Source: an uncultured Catenibacterium sp. (lineage in GTDB: Bacteria > Bacillota_I > Bacilli_A > Erysipelotrichales > Coprobacillaceae). From it: DNA of 23,102 nt. The position numbers and the translations under genes are program-made. This document shows positions 15,662 through 22,279 of the stretch, one piece after another (position 1 is the stretch's first letter; each line of letters opens with the position of its first letter). Location: the NCBI RefSeq assembly GCF_900540665.1, contig NZ_UQGV01000027.1:1-23102 (forward strand), written 5' to 3'. The notes under the pieces are model-generated. The model did not search any database, had not been told where the DNA came from, and worked only from the letters and a program-made list of their open reading frames with translations.

Positions 15662-15693
15662 TAGAATAGATTTTTGCATATATTTACAGTTTT
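15662..15693 (+). repeat. 32-bp repeat, copy A (downstream of DUF4143 ATPase)
   Basis: This copy matches copy C (17125-17156) at 30 of 32 positions by eye. Its core is AGATTTTTGCATATATTTAC. It lies beyond the terminator of the ATPase gene and in the same orientation as the other two copies. Confidence 0.85.
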
Positions 15694-15704
15694 CTAGTAA
15701 AAAA

Positions 15705-15727
15705 AGAAACAGCAACTGGCTGTTTCT
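15705..15727 (-). terminator. Terminator of DUF4143 ATPase gene
   Basis: AGAAACAGC (15705-15713) and GCTGTTTCT (15719-15727) form a 9-bp stem with a 5-base loop and a run of seven T on the minus strand. The terminator of the neighbouring antitoxin gene (17184-17202) has nearly the same stem. Confidence 0.9.
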
Positions 15728-15731
15728 CCTA

Positions 15732-17030
15732 TTATCTATGAATGATTTCTGGATCAAGTAGAAAATCATAGATATTTACAGTCAAGATACCATAATCATC
15801 ATAATAAGGATGTACAAAATCTTTTGTAATAACAATCTTTTTGAAAGAATCATCAATCTTTCTAAATGGTCTAATTTCCTGTGTACGTTTTGTTTCATCA
15901 GGAAGCGAATAGGCTGACTGAATATAATATCTAGAAGAGCCTAGATTACACACAAAATCAACTTCTAGCTGTTTACGAACAACCTTCCCTTCATGATTTT
16001 TCTCTGTTGTCGCGATAACACCAACATCTACATTATAGCCACGCATTTTTAATTCATTATAGATTACATTTTCCATAGAATGAGTTGGTTCAAATTGACG
16101 GAAATTAATTCTCGCGTTACGTAATCCTAAATCAGAAAAATAATATTTCTTTGGTGTTTCTATATAAGACTTGCCTTTTATATCATATCTTAAGGCTGAT
16201 TCGATGAGAAAGGAATCTTCAAAATAATCTATATATTTTTTTATAGTCTGGGATGTTATCTTAGACTTTTTAACTGACTTAAAGGTATTCTTTAACTTTT
16301 CCGGATTAGTTAATGAACCTATAGAAGAGGAAAGAATGTTTAGTAGATCTTCTAATTCTCCTATATTTTTCACTCGATTACGTTGAGTAATATCACGAAG
16401 ATAGATTTCAGTAAATAGGTTTTCTAGTGTAGATGCTTTCTCATTTGCATCTTCGCGAAGAACAACTATTGGAATACCACCATACAACATATATTCCTCT
16501 AATCCTGCATATTTATCACCTTTATATATAGTCATGAATTCTGCAAAGCTAAGAGGATACATATGAACTTCATCACCTCTACCTGCAAACTGAGTTATTA
16601 TATCTTTTGACAATAATTTGGCATTACTACCTGTCACAAATACATCCATATTATCTTTACGCAGATAACCATTCAAAACAGTTTCAAAGCAATCTAACAG
16701 TTGAATTTCATCAAGTAGCAAGTAGTACATTCTATTATCAACAATTTGAGAACGAATATAGGCCATGAACTTTTCTGGATCTACTCCCCTTTTTTCTTTT
16801 TCAATTTTAATCAGACTCTCTCCAATCAAATAAAGATCATCCGCCGAGTCAAAAGCAAAACGTATAATATGATCAGCAGCTACTCCACTTTCTATTAAGT
16901 GGTTATAAAATAAATTATTGAGCAAATAAGATTTACCACATCTTCGAATACCAGTAACTACCTTAATCAAACCATTATTCTTTCTTTTAATCAACTTATT
17001 TAAATATAAATCTCTACGAATTTCCATCAT
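15732..17030 (-). CDS. AAA_14/DUF4143 ATP-binding protein
   Basis: The protein has about 432 residues. An N-terminal AAA_14 core carries Walker A GIRRCGKSYLL (about 27-37), Walker B LLLDEIQLL, and the sensor VTGSNAKLLS. The C-terminal DUF4143 domain has EVDFVC followed by YYIQSAYS, a pattern reminiscent of a PD-(D/E)XK nuclease-like core. The family is abundant and variable in gut bacteria and archaea, frequently in several copies, and its function is not established. AGGAGG precedes two consecutive ATG codons; the second (17027, seven bases) may be the real start. The gene is bracketed by three 32-bp repeats and has its own promoter and terminator. It occupies the place where a toxin gene would be expected after the orphan RelB/DinJ gene. 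Confidence 0.92.
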   Translation of the reverse strand: MMEIRRDLYLNKLIKRKNNGLIKVVTGIRRCGKSYLLNNLFYNHLIESGVAADHIIRFAFDSADDLYLIGESLIKIEKEKRGVDPEKFMAYIRSQIVDNRMYYLLLDEIQLLDCFETVLNGYLRKDNMDVFVTGSNAKLLSKDIITQFAGRGDEVHMYPLSFAEFMTIYKGDKYAGLEEYMLYGGIPIVVLREDANEKASTLENLFTEIYLRDITQRNRVKNIGELEDLLNILSSSIGSLTNPEKLKNTFKSVKKSKITSQTIKKYIDYFEDSFLIESALRYDIKGKSYIETPKKYYFSDLGLRNARINFRQFEPTHSMENVIYNELKMRGYNVDVGVIATTEKNHEGKVVRKQLEVDFVCNLGSSRYYIQSAYSLPDETKRTQEIRPFRKIDDSFKKIVITKDFVHPYYDDYGILTVNIYDFLLDPEIIHR

Positions 17031-17041
17031 TCTGCCTCCTT

Positions 17042-17073
17042 TACAATAGATTTATGCATATATTAACACTTTT
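17042..17073 (+). repeat. 32-bp repeat, copy B (leader of DUF4143 ATPase)
   Basis: This copy matches copy C at 30 of 32 positions. Given the predicted promoter at 17081-17109, transcription would start at about 17074, so the copy makes up nearly the whole 5' leader and ends at the SD. Confidence 0.85.
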
Positions 17074-17080
17074 CACTTCT

Positions 17081-17109
17081 ATTTTACCCATACAATTCAA
17101 AAAATTCAA
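17081..17109 (-). promoter_or_regulatory. Promoter of DUF4143 ATPase gene
   Basis: On the minus strand TTGAAT (17104-17109), a 17-base spacer and TAAAAT (17081-17086) lie between repeat copies B and C, so one repeat is upstream and one immediately downstream of the promoter, as expected for operator sites. Confidence 0.65.
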
Positions 17110-17124
17110 TATTTTATCATATTT

Positions 17125-17156
17125 TAGAATAGATTTATGCATATATTTACACTTTT
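17125..17156 (+). repeat. 32-bp repeat, copy C (upstream of DUF4143 promoter)
   Basis: The core is AGATTTATGCATATATTTAC, containing ATGCAT. It lies 83 bp from copy B and 1463 bp from copy A, all in one orientation. Immediately beyond it is the terminator hairpin of the antitoxin gene, just as copy A is next to the ATPase gene terminator. Confidence 0.85.
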
Positions 17157-17183
17157 ATGTTTTTTGAAAAATGTTAAAAAAGA

Positions 17184-17202
17184 AAACAGCAATTTGCTGT
17201 TT
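17184..17202 (-). terminator. Terminator of RelB/DinJ antitoxin gene
   Basis: AAACAGCA (17184-17191) and TGCTGTTT (17195-17202) form an 8-bp stem with a 3-base loop, and the minus strand continues CTTTTTTAAC. It follows the antitoxin stop closely, leaving no room for a downstream toxin in the same transcript. Confidence 0.85.
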
Positions 17203-17210
17203 CCTTTTCA

Positions 17211-17522
17211 TTAGATTCCAAACTCTCTCGAAAGTTCTTCATCTACTTCATCTGCAGTAAATGTTTTGCCTTCTTTGATAGATTCAACACCTTTTCTTAA
17301 CTCTGCATCAAGTTCTGCTCTACTCATGCTACCAACAGCAGTTGGATTAGCAGGCGGCAAATGCAGGTCAAGCGGTAAACCTCTGGTTAATACAATCTGA
17401 CTATACAGCATTTGAATTGCACAAGATGGCGTAATGCCTAATTGAGAAAGAATCTCTTCTGCATTTTCTTTTAGCTTAGTATCAATGCGGGCATAAACAG
17501 CTGTTGTATTTGCCACATACAT
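17211..17522 (-). CDS. RelB/DinJ family antitoxin, apparently without toxin
   Basis: A 103-residue protein with the RelB/DinJ layout: an N-terminal ribbon-helix-helix (TAVYARIDTKLKENAEEILSQLGI, then SCAIQMLYSQIVLTRGLP) and a C-terminal toxin-binding tail. RelB/DinJ proteins normally precede a RelE/YafQ mRNA-cleaving toxin gene and repress their own promoter. Here the gene ends in a terminator and the next gene is an ATPase, so the antitoxin is orphan. The start is the ATG at 17522, with AAGGAG four bases upstream; the GTG at 17525 is less likely. Two palindromes overlap the promoter and are probably its operators. It could protect against toxins of other loci or of incoming plasmids. Confidence 0.9.
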   Translation of the reverse strand: MYVANTTAVYARIDTKLKENAEEILSQLGITPSCAIQMLYSQIVLTRGLPLDLHLPPANPTAVGSMSRAELDAELRKGVESIKEGKTFTADEVDEELSREFGI

Positions 17523-17535
17523 CACTCTCCTTCAT

Positions 17536-17578
17536 ATGTATATTACCACTACGATATACATTTTGCAATTAATTGCAA
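17536..17578 (-). promoter_or_regulatory. Promoter and palindromic operators of RelB/DinJ gene
   Basis: Two perfect dyads are present. ATGTATAT (17536-17543) and ATATACAT (17554-17561) are separated by ten bases. TTGCAATTAATTGCAA (17563-17578) is a 16-bp palindrome. On the minus strand the -35 TTGCAA (17563-17568) is half of the second palindrome and the -10 TAATAT (17540-17545) lies within the first, at 17-base spacing. Binding of the ribbon-helix-helix antitoxin here would give autorepression. Confidence 0.8.
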
Positions 17579-17667
17579 GCATTCGCTTTCTTATTTCATA
17601 ATTTGAAATATATAAAAACATATTTACTTAACATAAACACAAATTAACATTATTTTCAGCAATAAAA

Positions 17668-17688
17668 AACAGGAGAATTTCTCCTGTT
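17668..17688 (-). terminator. Terminator of GNAT/zinc-ribbon operon
   Basis: AACAGGAGA (17668-17676) and TCTCCTGTT (17680-17688) form a perfect 9-bp stem with a 3-base loop, followed on the minus strand by TTTTTATTG. The stem overlaps the stop codon by two bases. An almost identical stem ends the MATE gene (18598-18616). Confidence 0.9.
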
Positions 17689-18058
17689 AATCTACTGTAA
17701 ACAATAATACTACAAAACCCATAAGTACAAACAATACAGGTAGAATAATCGCAATAAATTTGTTAGATGCTTTCTTATACCAATAAGGGATTAACGATAA
17801 TCCAAATAGAATTATACTAGTTGCAAATAGATAATCACCTTCCATGATACCTACACAGCCAAATAGAGCTATACCTACACCAATAAGAGTACGAATAATA
17901 TCAGATATAAGAAATACAGAACCTATTGCTTTCTTCTGTATTCTTTTTCTTTTCATCTTCTTTTCGTATCTTGTATATTCATTATCTAGAGTACTATCAC
18001 ATACAGGACATTTCTTCATTCCCAGTTCTACTCTACATCCACATTTAGGACAGATCAT
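17687..18058 (-). CDS. Zinc-ribbon membrane protein, 123 residues
   Basis: The N-terminus is a zinc ribbon with CPKCGC (residues 3-8) and CPVC (17-20). A basic linker (KKMKRKRIQKK) is followed by about three hydrophobic helices, from SVFLISDIIRTLIGVGIALFG to the C-terminus. The basic linker suggests that the ribbon stays in the cytoplasm. Proteins of this design are common in Firmicutes and mostly uncharacterised. The ATG overlaps the stop of the acetyltransferase gene by one base (TAATG), so the two are translationally coupled. Function unknown. Confidence 0.85.
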   Translation of the reverse strand: MICPKCGCRVELGMKKCPVCDSTLDNEYTRYEKKMKRKRIQKKAIGSVFLISDIIRTLIGVGIALFGCVGIMEGDYLFATSIILFGLSLIPYWYKKASNKFIAIILPVLFVLMGFVVLLFTVD

Positions 18059-18540
18059 TATTTCACCTTCTCATAAGCTATTCTAGGTGTGCCATCTTCT
18101 ACATAGATAATTCCTGTTTCTTGAAAACCATTTTTTAACAAAACCTTCTGCATAATCTTATTATCTTCATGTGTATCAGCTCTTAGATGTGCACATCTTT
18201 TACTGCAGAAGTTAACTGCTTTATTAAATACTTGATGCATAATGCCATCACTTGCAATACGATGAATCGTACCATAAGTACTGTAATCAAGCCATGCACC
18301 TTCTATTTCCTTATATGTAGGATCTTCTGCTATAATAAACGCAAATACACTATGTATAATAGAGTCTTCTTCCATTACAAAGAGTTGATGTTTATGAATG
18401 TCTTCTTCTAATGTTTTTGAATCAGGATAACGGCTGTTCCACTGATGTGGGTTGCCTGTTTGTCTCATAAATGCTTTCGCAATATCATATATTTCTAATA
18501 TTCTTTCTATATCTTCTATTCTTGCTTCTCTAATAATCAT
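18058..18540 (-). CDS. GNAT family N-acetyltransferase
   Basis: A 160-residue protein with the GNAT fold: MIIREARIEDIERILEIY at the N-terminus, an IHRIASDGIMHQVF segment at the position of the acetyl-CoA binding motif, and a C-terminal DTHEDNKIMQKVLLKNGF motif typical of small-molecule acetyltransferases. The substrate is unknown. It transfers an acetyl group from acetyl-CoA to an amine. GGGAGG lies seven bases from the ATG. It is the first gene of a coupled pair with the zinc-ribbon membrane protein; whether the two act together cannot be told. Confidence 0.9.
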   Translation of the reverse strand: MIIREARIEDIERILEIYDIAKAFMRQTGNPHQWNSRYPDSKTLEEDIHKHQLFVMEEDSIIHSVFAFIIAEDPTYKEIEGAWLDYSTYGTIHRIASDGIMHQVFNKAVNFCSKRCAHLRADTHEDNKIMQKVLLKNGFQETGIIYVEDGTPRIAYEKVK

Positions 18541-18560
18541 GGTTCATCCTCCCTACCACA

Positions 18561-18590
18561 ATTTAATCAAACAGAGTTAATCTCTGTCAA
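18561..18590 (-). promoter_or_regulatory. Promoter of GNAT gene with overlapping dyad
   Basis: On the minus strand a perfect TTGACA (18585-18590), an 18-base spacer and TTAAAT (18561-18566) are seen. An inverted repeat ACAGAG / CTCTGT (18571-18576 / 18582-18587) lies across the -35 and spacer and may be an operator. Confidence 0.6.
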
Positions 18591-18597
18591 TATGTAA

Positions 18598-18616
18598 AAC
18601 AGGAGAAGCTCCTGTT
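18598..18616 (-). terminator. Terminator downstream of MATE gene
   Basis: AACAGGAG (18598-18605) and CTCCTGTT (18609-18616) form an 8-bp stem with a 3-base loop, and the minus strand continues TTACATATTG. The U-tract is short. It is 37 bases after the MATE stop codon. Confidence 0.7.
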
Positions 18617-18653
18617 AACCTTTAGATGTATCACTTAATACCAACCTATTTCA

Positions 18654-20003
18654 TTATAATACTCCCCCAAAACTTAATAGATTGTGTTTATTCTTTTTGT
18701 AATATACTAATCCCACTATATCCGCAAGTGCCCAGCCTATTGGAACAGACCACCATATACCTGTTACTCCAAGTGCTGGTATAGAAGATAAAATATAAGC
18801 TAAAGCGACTCTAGTACCAAGTGAGAATACTGTAAGAACAACACTCATACCTGGTCTTCCTAAAGCACGATATAAACCATATAACAAGAATAAACAGCCT
18901 ATACCTATATAGAATGCACCTTCTATTCTTAAGTAGCGTACACCTTCTTGGATGATACTTGTTTCATTTGCATCTACAAAGATCATCATTAAAGGTTTCG
19001 CAAATATATAAACTAGTATAGAAATGATTATACAGAATATTGAAGAGATACGAACAGATTCTTTGAGTCCTTTTTGTATTCTTTCTTTTTCTTTGGCTCC
19101 ATAGTTTTGAGCAATGAATGTAGAAAAAGCATTTCCAAAGTCCTGTACGGGCATATAGGCAAAAGCATCTATTTTTACTGCAGCTGCAAATGCAGCCATA
19201 ACAACTGTACCAAAGCTATTAACTAACCCTTGTACCATCAGTATTCCTAGATTCATGACTGATTGCTGGATACAAGTAAGAAGTGAAAAAGAGATGATCT
19301 GTTTGATTCTTTCTCTTTTTAAGTAACTGATTTTAAATATTACACGTACTTCTTTATATTTAAGTAGTGTATAAAGCATGATGCCTATACCTGATACATA
19401 TTGAGAAAGTACTGTGGCAAGTGCTGCACCCCCTACTCCCATCTTTAATACAAGGACAAAATAAAGATCTAGCATAATATTCAAGATAGACGAGATGGTA
19501 AGAAAGATGAGTGGAATGACTGAATTACCTATAGATCTTAAATAAGCCGAAAAGAAATTATATAAAAATATCGCAATGATTCCCATAAAAATATATAGGA
19601 GATAACATCTCATATCACCCCATACCTCATGAGGCACTCTTAAGAAGAGTTTAAGTGCATCTAGACATATATAAGCAATGATATTAAGTAATATGGATAT
19701 GAAGGCGATAAAGAAGAAGGAAGCACATAGATCCTGTTTTAATCCTTTTTTATCTCTTTGTCCAAATCTAATAGAAAAGAGTGCACCACTACCCATACAT
19801 AAGCCTAATATAATAGATGTAATAAAGGTCATTAGAGTAAAAGAAGAACCGACTGCAGCTAAAGCTGTTTTTCCTAAGAACTGCCCTACTATTAAAGTAT
19901 CCGCAATGTTGTAACATTGTTGTAAAAGGTCTCCTAGTATCATAGGTATCGCAAACAACAGCATTGATTTTACAACAGGTCCTTTTGTAAGATCTTTATT
20001 CAT
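18654..20003 (-). CDS. MATE family multidrug/Na+ antiporter
   Basis: The protein has 449 residues, normal for MATE. The opening TKGPVVKSMLLFAIPMILGDLLQQCYNIADT is characteristic, followed by VGQFLGKTALAAVG. About twelve hydrophobic helices occur as two homologous halves; the second begins near FSLLTCIQQSVMNLG with IAQNYGAKEKERIQKG later. It resembles the Firmicute MepA/DinF-type group and should export cationic compounds across the membrane in exchange for Na+ or H+. AGGAGGT lies five bases from the ATG. It is divergent from an Lrp/AsnC-type regulator with a palindrome over the transcription start, so it is probably regulated by that protein. Confidence 0.95.
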   Translation of the reverse strand: MNKDLTKGPVVKSMLLFAIPMILGDLLQQCYNIADTLIVGQFLGKTALAAVGSSFTLMTFITSIILGLCMGSGALFSIRFGQRDKKGLKQDLCASFFFIAFISILLNIIAYICLDALKLFLRVPHEVWGDMRCYLLYIFMGIIAIFLYNFFSAYLRSIGNSVIPLIFLTISSILNIMLDLYFVLVLKMGVGGAALATVLSQYVSGIGIMLYTLLKYKEVRVIFKISYLKRERIKQIISFSLLTCIQQSVMNLGILMVQGLVNSFGTVVMAAFAAAVKIDAFAYMPVQDFGNAFSTFIAQNYGAKEKERIQKGLKESVRISSIFCIIISILVYIFAKPLMMIFVDANETSIIQEGVRYLRIEGAFYIGIGCLFLLYGLYRALGRPGMSVVLTVFSLGTRVALAYILSSIPALGVTGIWWSVPIGWALADIVGLVYYKKNKHNLLSFGGVL

Positions 20004-20035
20004 TATATACCTCCTTTTCGTAACTTATCACTTAC

Positions 20036-20045
20036 GTTACGTAAC
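20036..20045. promoter_or_regulatory. GTTACGTAAC palindrome, candidate Lrp-type operator
   Basis: A perfect 10-bp palindrome overlies the predicted MATE transcription start. Another CGTAAC half-site at 20019-20024 and a TTACG at 20032-20036 suggest cooperative binding. Placed there, bound regulator would block the exporter. Confidence 0.65.
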
Positions 20046-20046
20046 A

Positions 20047-20075
20047 ATTATAGTATAATGGTTTGCTTATATCAA
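20047..20075 (-). promoter_or_regulatory. Promoter of MATE gene
   Basis: On the minus strand TTGATA (20070-20075), a 17-base spacer and TATAAT (20047-20052) are seen. The stretch ATTATAGTATAAT (20047-20059) is an inverted repeat that also places a TATAAT on the plus strand, so back-to-back -10 boxes are possible. Confidence 0.85.
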
Positions 20076-20076
20076 C

Positions 20077-20105
20077 TTGTGATTTGCTTATTGTAATGAT
20101 AAGAT
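20077..20105 (+). promoter_or_regulatory. Probable promoter of Lrp/AsnC gene
   Basis: TTGTGA (20077-20082), a 17-base spacer and TAAGAT (20100-20105) precede a short leader and the ATG at 20128. An alternative is the plus-strand TATAAT at 20054-20059, whose -35 region would overlap the GTTACGTAAC palindrome. Confidence 0.5.
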
Positions 20106-20127
20106 GAAATAGATAGGAGTGATATGT

Positions 20128-20586
20128 ATGTACTTAAATGGTTTAGATGAGTTAGATCAGAAGATTATACAGTTATTAGTAAAGAATGCCCGTATGTCTT
20201 ATTCTGATATAGGAGAAAAGATTGGAATTTCTAGAGTAGCTGTTAAAGCACGTATTCAGGCTTTAGAGAATAAAGGGATTATTGAAGAGTATACTACGAT
20301 TATTAATCCTCAGAAGATCAGTGGTGCTGTATCCTGTTATTTTGAGATAGAAACGAAACCGGATTCTTTTAAAGAAGTAATAGATATATTAAATAAGAAT
20401 GATATAGTGACTCAGATTTATAGAGTGACTGGCAGAAATAAACTACATGTACATGCAGTGGCATCTTCTAATGAAGAGATGGAACATTTTCTTCAAGATG
20501 TGATAGATACACTTCCTGGTGTGTTAAGCTGCAGCTGTAATACGATATTATCACGTGTAAAAGATATAAAAGGATTAAGACTATAA
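20128..20586 (+). CDS. Lrp/AsnC family transcriptional regulator
   Basis: A 152-residue protein with the family layout: an N-terminal winged helix-turn-helix (LDELDQKIIQLLVKNARMSY, then IGEKIGISRVAVKARIQALE) and a C-terminal RAM/effector domain (VSCYFEIETKP, YRVTGRNKLHVHAV). Lrp/AsnC proteins bind small molecules, usually amino acids, and form octamers on DNA. The start is the ATG at 20128 with AGGAG eight bases upstream; a GTG at 20119 is within the SD. The divergent MATE gene is the likely target. Cys-rich end (SCSCN) may be of interest but is not a recognised metal site. Confidence 0.92.
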   Translation: MYLNGLDELDQKIIQLLVKNARMSYSDIGEKIGISRVAVKARIQALENKGIIEEYTTIINPQKISGAVSCYFEIETKPDSFKEVIDILNKNDIVTQIYRVTGRNKLHVHAVASSNEEMEHFLQDVIDTLPGVLSCSCNTILSRVKDIKGLRL

Positions 20587-20598
20587 TAGGTTTGTAAT

Positions 20599-20630
20599 AA
20601 TGTCAGGGGTTTTAATGAATTCCTGGCATT
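20599..20630 (+). terminator. Terminator of Lrp/AsnC gene
   Basis: AATGTCAGG (20599-20607) and CCTGGCATT (20622-20630) form a 9-bp stem with one G-T pair and a 14-base loop, followed by TTTTTGG. It lies 12 bases after the stop. Confidence 0.8.
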
Positions 20631-20714
20631 TTTTGGCCATTAAAATACAGAATAGTCCCCATATCATTACACAATTAAAACAACTGCATATACATTTACA
20701 CATATATTTTTGCT

Positions 20715-20739
20715 TATTTTGCATAAATATTGCAAAATA
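20715..20739 (+). promoter_or_regulatory. Inverted repeat upstream of RloA-like ATPase
   Basis: TATTTTGCA (20715-20723) and TGCAAAATA (20731-20739) form a perfect 9-bp dyad with a 7-base spacer, immediately before the AGGTG SD. Its position suits an operator or a leader structure covering the ribosome binding site. A clear promoter could not be assigned. Confidence 0.55.
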
Positions 20740-20752
20740 GAGGTGAGTGAAT

Positions 20753-22084
20753 ATGTTATTAGAATTTAAGACAAAGAATTTTAAATCATTTTTGGAAGAA
20801 ATGGATTTTGTGATGACTCCTGCTCCAAAACAAAAAGGTTTGGAGTATAGCATCCTAAAACACAAGATTGGTAAAAAAACATATAAAGGATTATGTTCAG
20901 CTATTATATATGGCCCTAATGCTTCTGGAAAAACAAACATAATCTCTGCTATGGATGTCTTCAAAGAAATCATTTTAAAGGGACATATCAATAATACCGA
21001 TGAGTTAAGATTGCCAGATGTTTCTGAAGGAAAATTAGAACTGATTCCAAATAACTTAAACAAATATCCTCTACCAACTAGTTTCTATATTCGTTTTGTT
21101 GAGGATGATTTATTAGTTGAATACGAATTAGAAATTGATTTAGGGTTATTTTTAGATAAAGACTATTCAAGAAAAATAGTTTTTGAATGTCTGCGAATTA
21201 ATGATAAAACTATATTTGAAAGAAGTGATAAACTTGAATTCTTTAATCTAAATAGTATCGAACAATATTTAATTAATAATTTCAGTGAAAATGAGGATAG
21301 TGCAAAAACAATAGCAAGAAACAATTTAAATGAAACTGAACTATTTCTAACAAATGGATTCAAGTTAATGTTCAGTTCTAAATTAGTATCTTTCATTTCA
21401 AAATGGTTAATAGAAAAGTTCATTGTCATATATAGAGCAGATATTACAGAACTAAGAAGAAAATTAGATAGCACTGAAAGTGGTAAAATTTATATCAGTG
21501 AAACTACAAATGAAGCCGCTAAATTATTTGGCATTAATTCAAATGCATTAGGTTACGTTATCCCTGAAGATGGCGCAGAATCTCAACTATGCTCAATCTT
21601 TAAAGATAAAAATATCGCAATTCCAGCAGAAATCTTTGAATCCTATGGAACAATTAGATTTATTAAGATGTTCCCATTGATTTTAAAAGCTTTGACAGAA
21701 GGTGCAGTATTAGTTTTAGATGAATTTGATGCCAATATACATCCAATGGCTGTCATGAATATTATTAATATTTTCCATAATGATGATATCAACAAGAAGA
21801 ATGCACAATTAATTTTTAATACACATAATCCTATTTTCTTGAATTCAAATATAGTAAGAAGAGATGAAATTAAGTTTGTAGAAAGAGATGAGGAAACATA
21901 TCTAAGCACTCATTATTCTTTATCAGACTTTAAAACATCTGGAACTACAGGAGTTAGATTAAGTGATGATTATTTGAAGCACTATTTCTTAGGAAGATAT
22001 GGTGCTGTTAAAGATATTGATTTCTATGATTTGTTTGAAAATCTCATGAATGATAACTCAAGTGAGGATGATCCACATGAATAG
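20753..22084 (+). CDS. AAA_15/RloA-like ATP-binding protein
   Basis: The protein has 443 residues. The N-terminus (LLEFKTKNFKSFLEE) is typical of OLD/RecF-like ATPases. Walker A GPNASGKT is at 54-61, Walker B VLVLDEFDANIHP with Asp323-Glu324, and the switch motif FNTHNP with His358. The ending FLGRYGAVKDIDF resembles RloA-type proteins, which are often encoded with RloB near restriction or defence loci. No rloB-like gene follows: a strong terminator comes within 25 bases of the stop. The start is the ATG at 20753 with AGGTG seven bases upstream, not the GTG at 20747. Likely an accessory defence-type gene; its actual function is unknown. Confidence 0.88.
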   Translation: MLLEFKTKNFKSFLEEMDFVMTPAPKQKGLEYSILKHKIGKKTYKGLCSAIIYGPNASGKTNIISAMDVFKEIILKGHINNTDELRLPDVSEGKLELIPNNLNKYPLPTSFYIRFVEDDLLVEYELEIDLGLFLDKDYSRKIVFECLRINDKTIFERSDKLEFFNLNSIEQYLINNFSENEDSAKTIARNNLNETELFLTNGFKLMFSSKLVSFISKWLIEKFIVIYRADITELRRKLDSTESGKIYISETTNEAAKLFGINSNALGYVIPEDGAESQLCSIFKDKNIAIPAEIFESYGTIRFIKMFPLILKALTEGAVLVLDEFDANIHPMAVMNIINIFHNDDINKKNAQLIFNTHNPIFLNSNIVRRDEIKFVERDEETYLSTHYSLSDFKTSGTTGVRLSDDYLKHYFLGRYGAVKDIDFYDLFENLMNDNSSEDDPHE

Positions 22085-22104
22085 AAAATAAATATCTGAA
22101 TTAT

Positions 22105-22140
22105 AAAAATCACGAAGTAGAATTATACTCCGTGATTTTT
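22105..22140 (+). terminator. Terminator of RloA-like gene
   Basis: AAAAATCACG (22105-22114) and CGTGATTTTT (22131-22140) form a perfect 10-bp stem. An inner AGTA/TACT helix (22116-22119 / 22126-22129) extends the hairpin. Confidence 0.9.
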
Positions 22141-22279
22141 AACAGTTAAAGCATAGAAAATACCTAGTTATTTTAAATTTCCAGTTTTAGATTGAATTGC
22201 CCATTTCATAGGCTAGTTTATATATCCTGATCCTTTACTAGACCTGCATCCATTACTTTTGTCGTATAAAGTGTGTGGT

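Noticed and set aside
17041..17156. CRISPR-like array from the 32-bp repeats
   Set aside because: Only two adjacent copies with a 51-bp gap that contains a promoter, the third copy is 1.4 kb away, and there are no cas genes.
20581..21063. 160-codon minus-strand frame opposite the RloA-like gene
   Set aside because: It runs antisense through the clear Walker A coding region and shows no family motif; composition is that of a shadow frame.
22141..22279. Possible coding remnants, including a 13-codon minus-strand frame starting at 22209
   Set aside because: No protein family pattern, SD or terminator; the stretch appears to be degenerate intergenic DNA.
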